NCBI RefSeq assembly: GCF_026210795.1
Contig: NC_089455.1
Coordinates: 3,286,001 to 3,350,000, forward strand
DNA from: Rhizophagus irregularis
Taxonomy: Eukaryota > Glomeromycota > Glomeromycetes > Glomerales > Glomeraceae
DNA length: 64,000 bases
Direction of reading: 5' to 3'
Below the pieces are notes generated by a model. That model was not told the origin of the DNA. It was given only the letters and a program-made list of their open reading frames with translations, and did no database searches. Shown here piece after piece: positions 59,010 through 64,000 of this stretch (its first letter is position 1; every line of letters begins with the position of its first letter). A program made the translations under genes and the position numbers.

Positions 59010-59494
59010 TCATGCTTACTTATAAAATAGGTTACCAGAAGCCTAAGGTAAAATTTATAATTGAGAATGTTTAAAGATCTTACTATATATAAATAAATTA
59101 CATCTAAAAAAGAAAATGTTATACTGAGTTGTTATGATTTTTTTCCTTTTTAGATCAATTAACCAATAGGATCTAAGGTTGCCTGCCTAAACCTCTCCAA
59201 AATTCTATGATTAGTTTCTCCAAGATTTTACTATAGTTTTATTATAGTTTTAGTAAGGTTTCGGCAGTTTTGACATTTATAATAAGTTTCATCAGGTTTC
59301 GCTTTTTTTCAGAGTTTCACTAACTTTTTAATAAGACTTTCATATAATTTTGGCAAAATTTTGCTATTTCAGCATTTTGCCAACTTGCCAAAACCTCCTA
59401 GTTTCTTCAGCAACCTTAATAGGATCGCTAGTAAAATTACTAGTAAATTTGAAATTTTTTCTAGAAACCTCTATTAAAAGTAAGTGAAGTTCTA
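59010..59494. mobile_element. MITE, 'TTACTTATAA' family, copy e, with a nested hAT MITE
   Basis: The left end is CATGCTTACTTATAAAATAG and the right end TATTAAAAGTAAGTGAAGTT. The interior family motif GATCAATTAACCAATAGGAT is interrupted by a 245-bp insertion and resumes as GGATCGCTAGTAAAATTACT. Confidence 0.65.
59174..59418. mobile_element. hAT-like MITE nested in another MITE
   Basis: Ends TAAGGTTGCCTG and the complement of TAAGGTTGCTG. A perfect 8-bp duplication ATAGGATC flanks it (59166-59173 and 59419-59426). Same ends as the elements at 16957 and 63414. The interior is rich in TTTCRG / TTTCGC words; no coding. Confidence 0.82.
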
Positions 59495-59509
59495 TAATAG
59501 TATAGTGAA

Positions 59510-59893
59510 CATTTTACTTTATTACAATTTTGTTAATCATTTATTGATTATTTATTCAATTTTATCACTTCATTATAATTACTTCAGTTGAAAATCCTAT
59601 ATAATAATAATTTTACAGACAATTTAACATTTATTTAAATTTACTGCATATTAAATTTATCAAAAAAAAATTTTTAAACAGTTTACAAAGTTTTACAAAT
59701 TTTGTCTATGTGTATATTTTAATAATATTTATAAACATTTACTTAATGATAACAATTACCCAAAATTTTACATAATTATTTTGGCCATTGATTTTTAAAT
59801 ATCTAAATAATATATTTTAAAAATTTCAAGTTTTGCCTGTAAATCTGTAACTTTGTCCAAAACTTCAAAGTCAAATTAGCAAATGATCGGCAA
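59510..59893 (-). mobile_element. MULE-type MITE, copy C, degenerate
   Basis: It matches the interior of copy B in reverse: TTTTAAATATCTAAATAATA then AAAATTTCAAGTTTTGCC corresponds to 40945-41010. It begins with AATCATTTATTGATTATTTA and ends with GATCGGCAAAT words. The AGCATAGC termini are lost, so its true ends are unknown. Confidence 0.55.
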
Positions 59894-59948
59894 ATATAAG
59901 TAAATATTAAATTATTGAAAATTTCAGTTTAAAGTTAATTTTAACAAT

Positions 59949-60163
59949 ACAGTTAAGTCTCGATATACTGAACTCATAGTTTAGGAGTAAAAGTTCAGTA
60001 TATAGTAGATATTCGGTAGATTTTTTTTTATATACCAAACTCTATAGGCAAGCAATAAAAAATTTGATATATCAAGAATCACATAATTTTGATTTTTATA
60101 TAACATTCGCATTTCACAGCATAAACTTTATTATGATAAAAATGAATGTTTTAAAAAATTATA
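59949..60163. other. Partial pogo-like end and spacer
   Basis: CAGTTAAGTCTCGATATACT at 59950 resembles a pogo-type terminal repeat, but no partner end is seen. It may be half of an element broken by the neighbouring MITE. Confidence 0.35.
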
Positions 60164-60591
60164 CAGTCAGACCTCTATATACCGATAATGTTATTTTGGG
60201 GAAAATATATCGGTATATCAAATTATCATTACATAACCGTCATTAGTGAATCATAATGCGGGCTAAAATCCAATTCTTGCCAGCATTATGTAAACTTCAG
60301 ATAGCTAATATATTAAAATGTCATATGATTTAGATGGAACCTTTATATTAACTCCGGCCAAATTCATAGTATTGACCTGAATTAATACTAGTGTAATCTA
60401 AAGTATCAGTACATTTTACTATGTATTAATTATAAAGGGTAAAGAAAAGTATCGGTACATGTTACATAATGAAACCATATATAATATCAGTATAACGAGA
60501 TTTTTTTATTAATTGTGAAACGGGACATAGAAAATTTATCAGTACAGGCAATTATCAGTATATAGGATATCGGTACATAGAGGTCTGACTG
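60164..60591. mobile_element. pogo-like MITE, copy 3
   Basis: Ends CAGTCAGACCTCTATATACC and the complement of CAGTCAGACCTCTATGTACC, flanked by TA (60162-60163 and 60592-60593). The interior repeats ATATCGGTATATC-like words. Lies 250 bp from a decayed pogo transposase. Confidence 0.75.
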
Positions 60592-60844
60592 TATTAATGT
60601 AAAATGTTCAAAATTATATTACTAATAAATGAAATGTTTAAAAATTATATTACTAATGTTAAAAGTTTAAAAAAAAAATTATATTACTGATTAATATAAT
60701 ATTAGAAAAAATTCTTTATGTTTGTTTGTTGTATATGCTAATATGTGTTTAACCAATCATCTAATGTTGGTTGAATCCTACTATTTTTATCAAAAAGAGT
60801 CATTTATTTCTTAAGATTATATAATAAATTTCTGTCATTGAGTT

Positions 60845-61690
60845 CTATAATAAAAGTATTAGGTGGATTATTAAGAAAAGAAAAGATACTTTATCTAATG
60901 ATGCTAATGCTTTTGAAGTGGATATCTTTGGTTGTAAAACTAATTCTTCTTCTATAAGGTCCATTTCATTTGATTTTACCATATTTACAATATCTTCATC
61001 TAAAATTTCTTCTCCATAATTATTGTTATCATCAATTAAAATAAATTCCTTAGCACTCATTAATTCACCAAAAGTAAAATTACTATATTGATCCAACAAT
61101 TTTTGGATTTCTTTTATCTCATTTAAATTGTCATCATCATTTTGCTCTTAAAGGTGAAGTTGTAATTGAAGGCAAGATTCCAGTTTTTATCTAACAATTA
61201 TGAATAGTTTCACTTGTTACAACTTTTCAAGCTTTGGTACAAATGAGATAGAGTCGCTTATTTTCAATTTAGGAACTGGTATATTAAATTCCATTTCATT
61301 ATCATAGACATCAATTCTGTTTTTTATAAGTCTTTTGTGATATTGTGCCTAAGATTAATGATTAATTTATTAGAATATACATTATTAATTTTATAGTTTA
61401 AAAATAAGTCATATACAAACCTTAAATGAATTAATAATACCAGTATCAGCAGGTTGCAAATGTGCTATAGTATTGGAAGGTAAATAATGGATCGTAATAT
61501 TTGTTAATAATTCTGAATTACTAACAGAATGAACTGGAACTACTAAAAGAAAAATCTTTCTATTTTGTCTTTTCATTCTTTGATTTAAGAATTCTAAATA
61601 TTTATTCCAGATAAATGTTTGCATCTAAGCACTTTTATTCCAAAAATAATCAACTGGAAGTTTTAATTTATCGATTCCAAAATTTTGCAT
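60845..61690 (-). pseudogene. pogo/Tigger-type (DDE_1) transposase fragment
   Basis: On the minus strand: LKLPVDYFWNKSA, a stop, then MQTFIWNKYLEFLNQRMKRQ, NRKIFLLVVPVHSVSN, ITIHYLPSNTIAHLQPADTG and IINSFK. Splicing a 72-nt GT-AG intron (61420-61349) joins this to AQYHKRLIKNRIDVYDNEME, restoring the family's FK-A-x-Y-x-x-L continuity. The frame then meets a stop, and a remnant of 84 codons (60845-61099) may be the C-terminal tail. 'LPSNTIAHLQPADTGIINSFK' (given here in two pieces) is the DDE_1 signature of pogo, Tigger and CENP-B relatives. The catalytic Asp expected in 'LLVDNAPSH' is replaced (LLVVPVHSVS), so it is inactive. Confidence 0.7.
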
Positions 61691-61699
61691 TGATACACA

Positions 61700-62067
61700 T
61701 TTTATTTTGAATTTGATAATTCACAAAAAAAATTTGACATGAAAATATTAAAAATTCATGTAAAAATATGATTCACTTTTGTTATACAAAAAATCATATA
61801 TCAAACTTTGCAAATTGGAATTTGTCAGTAATTTTGAAAATGGCAATAATATCTAATATTGAAAATCCTGCAAAAATATGCAAATAAAATTTAATTATAA
61901 CTTTTATATTATTTATAAAATCAAAACTAATATAAAAAAATAGAATTTATATTATTCTAATTTATTATTTTTTAATAATATTTTTCTAAAATTTCACTTT
62001 TTTATTCTTAATTTCTTTTAATTAATATTTAATATTACAATATGATTAATGTACAGTAAATATATTA
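61700..62067. other. AT-rich DNA
   Basis: Possibly the upstream remainder of the pogo transposase (now unreadable). No other feature. Confidence 0.35.
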
Positions 62068-62150
62068 CAGTCAACTCTCTTTATAGTCACACATTTGGGA
62101 CAGTCTATATTTGGTGATTATAAAGAGATGTGACTATATAAAAAAATAAC
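62068..62150. mobile_element. pogo-like end, fragment
   Basis: CAGTCAACTCTCTTTATAGT, then after a short loop ATTATAAAGAGATGTGACTA, a compact inverted pair. Probably a very short or truncated pogo-like MITE. Confidence 0.45.
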
Positions 62151-62220
62151 TTATATTAATATATCATAATTCCGGCCAAAAATTAACATAATTTTAGCCA
62201 AAATTATACTCAAAACTTTA

Positions 62221-62618
62221 TTGTATCGTAACTCTGCCAATATTAATCGTAGAAAGATAATCTTACTGCCATTTGATTCGTCTTGATGAGACGGTTCTAA
62301 TGGTATAAAATATATCGAAATCCAATCACTAGATTAATTTCCGAAATTAAAAAAATATTAATGGTTTTTGTGTAATAATTCTACCAATATTGATTCTAGA
62401 GAGATGATCTTACTACCATTTGATTCGTCTTGATGCAAAGAATCTAATGGTATAAAATACATCAAAATCTAATCACTAGATCAATTTCCAGAATTAAAAA
62501 ATATTTAAATGGTTTTTAAGTAGTAACTCTGTCAATATTGATCACAGAGAGATGTGCTTACTACCATTTGATTTGTCTTGATGAGGCGATTCCAACGAGC
62601 TATTAATCATCTTTTTAC
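62221..62618. repeat. ~148-bp tandem repeat, three units
   Basis: The phrase CTTACTRCCATTTGATTCGT starts at 62262, 62410 and (diverged) 62557, giving periods of 148 and 147. Each unit reads: (A/G)TAACTCTGCCAATATTGAT, GAGATGATCTTACTACC, the TCTTGATGAGACG hairpin core, ATCCAATCACTAGAT. The third unit is split by the retroelement at 62619-63763 and resumes at about 63777 (AATCACTAGGTATCGAGAAA). Confidence 0.75.
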
Positions 62619-63776
62619 TTTGCTAGTGTTTACTGCCAAGCCTCCCTCTACCTCTTTTTGAGGTATTCTCAAGCTAATATCCTATCATCTCCATAGACAA
62701 CCATTATACAAAGTACTTAATTCCTCAGGTAACAGCATCACTATTGAGGCTGATCTGAAGCTAAGAATATGCTGCCTACTCATCCTATACTCATTGCATG
62801 ATACTGGTATTCAATTTATTTTACAACCTTTAAAGAGCATCTACTTTCATAAAGAACTTTTGACAGGTAACATCAAACATCTAAGTACCCTTCCATACTA
62901 CCATTTTAGGTACTAAGCTTCACTTAAAGGCCACTACAACCTGCGATTACTTAATACCGATAATACAGTTGTTTGCACCCCTGGTATACTTTGTAGTGAC
63001 ACTTGGACAGGAAAATAACGAGCATCATCGCAGCAACACCCCTTGGTGTATATCAACCACTAGAAATCACCAACCAGGATCCAAGAAGTGGGGAATCGAA
63101 CTCCATAACCATGCTACCTGTTCTGTGAATGAACACCTTGGTTGGTCTAAGACCTAACAGAAAGTCAAATTACCACCAAGACATTGCACCTTCAGCTTTA
63201 CCATCTAGGAAGACCATCTAGCCATTACTGATCCCAAGAATATCGTAACCATCACTTGACATAAGTTTCCCCTCAAGATAGTAAATATTTCAAGGACAGG
63301 ACTGCGCACATGCCAATCGGGTTCTTCATAGGAAATGTTAGAAGGACGTCGCGGCCTTTAGTTGAAATATGCGACCTAACTGTATACACTAATTCATCAT
63401 GATGCAGTCTAACTAAAGTTGCTTACCAAAAATAAAAAGGCCATTGTCAAAATGGTAAAAATAATTTCGACATTTCGACATGATGAAATGACGAAATTAT
63501 TTTATTATTAAAATTGACTAAAATGCAAATGACGAAATGGAAAAATAATTTTGACAATTTCGATATGACAAAATTCACTAATTTTGACAAGCAACTTTAA
63601 GTCCAACTAAACTAATCCCTGTAATTTCACGCTATTGGTTGTAGCGTCTGCAGTAAAATTCTTTTTATTTCCATAGTCATAAAAATTGAACTTGCGACCT
63701 CACCATACTCAGGCTTAATGAGGGACTCAGTGACTAACCACTGAGATAAGGTGACCAACCCCTATCGTCTTTTTAC
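62606..63776 (-). mobile_element. Long tRNA-headed retroelement, copy 2
   Basis: The insertion is 62619-63763, flanked by ATCATCTTTTTAC (62606-62618) and ATCGTCTTTTTAC (63764-63776), a 13-bp duplication with one mismatch. On the minus strand its head reads TTATCTCAGTGGTTAGTCAC (A-box-like) and GTCGCAAGTTCAATTTT (B-box-like), parallel to copy 1. The bodies share GATGCAGTC, CTAATCCCTGTA and CCACTACA words and AGGAAGACCATCTA-type phrases, but are clearly diverged. It is interrupted by a hAT MITE (63414-63599). The A-rich tail is not obvious, so the 3' end may be eroded. Confidence 0.7.
63414..63599. mobile_element. hAT-like MITE inside retroelement copy 2
   Basis: Ends TAAAGTTGCTTACC and the complement of TAAAGTTGCTTGTC. 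Flanks AGTCTAAC (63406-63413) and AGTCCAAC (63600-63607) form an 8-bp duplication with one mismatch. Retroelement copy 1 lacks it at the matching place (GATGCAGTC directly followed by AAGTCTACACTAATCCC), which serves as an empty site. The interior consists of ATTTCGACA / TGACGAAAT repeats. Confidence 0.82.
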
Positions 63777-64000
63777 AATCACTAGGTATCGAGAAATTTA
63801 GCAAAATATTAAATGGCGCAGTAAATGTAAATCAAGAAATATAATAATGCCAATGCTTAACATTTTGTTGAATAATTCATCAGCCAGTAATTGTAAAAGG
63901 ATAAAACTACCACTATTCGATTCGTCTCAGTGAGACGATTCTAACAAGATATGATACATCTTTGTACGATTATTAGATGCCAAGTTATTTAATATATTCT
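63777..64000. repeat. Continuation of the 62-kb repeat family
   Basis: Begins with the second half of the split unit (ACTAGGTATCGAGAAATTT). At about 63908-63990 is another diverged motif copy: CTACCACTATTCGATTCGTC, TCAGTGAGACGATTCTAAC, ATTATTAGATGCCAAG. Runs out of the window. Confidence 0.55.

Noticed and set aside
62969-63157. 62-codon plus-strand frame
   Set aside because: Antisense within retroelement copy 2, not matched in copy 1.

Overview
The window looks like nuclear DNA from an early-diverging filamentous fungus. It resembles an arbuscular mycorrhizal (Rhizophagus/Glomus-type) genome: extremely AT-rich, genes with many 55-80 nt GT-AG introns, and a dense, nested load of LINE, Tc1, pogo, hAT and MULE-like elements. 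The organism is an inference; no sequence search was run.

Layout. 1-2.5 kb: the 3' tail of one gene, then a two-exon C2H2 zinc-finger gene. 2.5-25.2 kb: almost entirely repeats. These are a foldback element, a Tc1 element with an open but stop-riddled transposase, a nested pair of MITE-like elements, a full-length 6.35 kb LINE with an intact 15-bp target-site duplication (TSD), a 503-bp hairpin element, a hAT-like element hosting a long tRNA-headed retroelement, a Tc1 MITE, a second foldback, a broken FAR1/MULE fragment, an interstitial CCCTAA array and a 5'-truncated second LINE copy. 25.7-50.1 kb: the gene-bearing core. It holds a Rap1-like telomere protein (+), an eight-exon coiled-coil gene (-), RCC1 (+), a 17-exon XPF/Rad1 nuclease (-), a rearranged TPX2-like pseudogene, nested MITEs, a 609-aa disordered protein (+), an R-SNARE whose start codon is split by an intron (+), and a 13-exon RING-like plus RRM protein (-). 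50.1-64 kb: AT-rich repeats again, with several MITE families, a decayed pogo-type transposase, a ~148-bp tandem repeat and a second tRNA-headed retroelement.

Functional themes. The core genes are eukaryotic housekeeping functions: telomere binding (Rap1), Ran-GTP generation (RCC1), nucleotide excision and recombination repair (XPF), vesicle fusion (synaptobrevin) and RNA binding. They do not form an operon or pathway; order and strand look like ordinary fungal gene scatter. The repeats are more coherent: at least seven families recur within 64 kb, often with recognisable TSDs, so insertion order can be read (a retroelement inside a hAT element, a hAT MITE inside another MITE, a MULE MITE inside another element). 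Several dead elements keep their reading frame but carry stops explainable by C-to-T or G-to-A changes. The two LINE copies share at least two in-frame stops.
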